Assembly: GCA_021850345.1 (NCBI GenBank)
Contig: JAJZMN010000160.1
Span: 1-6,789, forward strand
Source of the DNA: Actinomycetes bacterium
GTDB lineage: Bacteria > Actinomycetota > Acidimicrobiia > Acidimicrobiales > RAAP-2
Direction: 5' to 3'
Length of the DNA: 6,789 nt
The position numbers and the translations under genes were made by a program. Below the pieces are notes generated by a model. The model made no database searches. It saw only the letters and a list, made by a program, of their open reading frames with translations, and was not told where the DNA came from. This document shows, piece by piece, positions 6,651 through 6,789 of this stretch. Position 1 is the first letter of the stretch, and every line of letters starts with the position of its first letter.

Positions 6651-6720
6651 GTCATCGAGACTCCGCGGCGGTCACCGAGACTGCGGTCACCGAGACTCCG
6701 CGGCGGTCACCGAGACGACG
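6651..6720. repeat. Tandem array of 20/15-bp units across the stop codon of the hydrolase gene
   Basis: Four units lie head to tail: 6651-6670 (20 bp, GTCATCGAGACTCCGCGGCG), 6671-6685 (15 bp, GTCACCGAGACTGCG), 6686-6705 (20 bp, as the first but with GTCACC) and 6706-6720 (15 bp). The core GGTCACCGAG starts at 6670, 6685 and 6705, with a one-base variant at 6650, giving 20-15-20 spacing. On the coding strand the core reads CTCGGTGACC. The first pass is translated TCG GTG ACC. One 20-bp unit later the frame has shifted by two bases and the same core reads CGG TGA, which is the stop. The array fills most of the gap before gatC. The same 10-bp core recurs in the array after ilvD. Confidence 0.9.
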
Positions 6721-6789
6721 AACTCCTCGATGCGCTTTTCGACTTCCTCGTGGTCGTAGTCCACCATCGCATTGTGGTAGCTCCGTTCG
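6687..6789 (-). CDS. C-terminal end of a probable alpha/beta-fold hydrolase (partial, 5' end outside window)
   Basis: Only the last 33 codons and a TGA stop (6689-6687) are in the window; the gene enters from the right edge. The visible peptide starts ERSYHNAMVDYDHEEVEKRI and ends EFVVSVTAAESR. The SYH-x3-x-DYD pattern followed by an amphipathic helix resembles the end of carboxylesterase or monoacylglycerol-lipase type alpha/beta hydrolases, where the His of an S-[YG]-H motif is the catalytic histidine and an acidic residue follows shortly after. The candidate catalytic His is encoded at 6776-6774. The last ten or so codons lie inside a tandem-repeat array, so the extreme C-terminus (VSVTAAESR) is repeat-derived and the stop codon itself is part of a repeat unit. 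The gene lies 60 bases upstream of gatC on the same strand and could share its transcript. The reading frame is well supported; the family call rests on a short peptide and is tentative. Confidence 0.6.
   Translation of the reverse strand, partial: ERSYHNAMVDYDHEEVEKRIEEFVVSVTAAESR

Overview
The window is high-GC DNA with every gene on the minus strand. Its codon use, its GTG starts and the protein style (gatC-gatA-gatB followed by ilvD) suggest an actinobacterium, possibly of the Acidimicrobiia type. That placement is an inference from the sequence, not a database result. Read in the direction of transcription (right to left), the order is: the 3' end of an alpha/beta-hydrolase-like gene, gatC, gatA, gatB, ilvD, a short-chain dehydrogenase/reductase (SDR) homologue, and a small VOC/glyoxalase-fold gene.

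Right part (about 3290-6789): gatC, gatA and gatB overlap at their junctions (GTGA between gatC and gatA, TGATG between gatA and gatB). They encode the complete tRNA-dependent amidotransferase, which converts mischarged Glu-tRNA(Gln) and/or Asp-tRNA(Asn) to the correct aminoacyl-tRNA. The GatA catalytic Lys-Ser-Ser residues and a GatB four-cysteine zinc site are intact. Middle (1506-3209): ilvD encodes dihydroxyacid dehydratase, a Fe-S enzyme of branched-chain amino acid synthesis, with all expected cysteines and acidic ligands. Left part (63-1289): the SDR homologue has a normal nucleotide-binding loop but none of the four catalytic residues. A perfect 20-bp palindrome lies just upstream of it. 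A VOC-fold protein follows.

The unusual material is between genes. Three of the gene ends (hydrolase, gatB, ilvD) carry short tandem-repeat arrays that start in or at the stop codon. Two of these arrays share the 10-bp core CTCGGTGACC. The third is a 7-bp GAGGAYC array whose units look like Shine-Dalgarno sequences and which runs directly into the ilvD ribosome-binding site. The VOC gene is bracketed by a 28-bp imperfect inverted repeat with a third partial copy, suggesting either a small mobile or cassette-like unit or repeated operators.

No transposase, integrase, CRISPR array, tRNA or rRNA was seen. The core genes are housekeeping genes. The new-looking material is the repeat architecture and the catalytically altered SDR, and I do not see a clear undescribed multi-gene system. 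No stretch over 300 bases lacks a gene; the longest gap is 216 bases between ilvD and the SDR gene.
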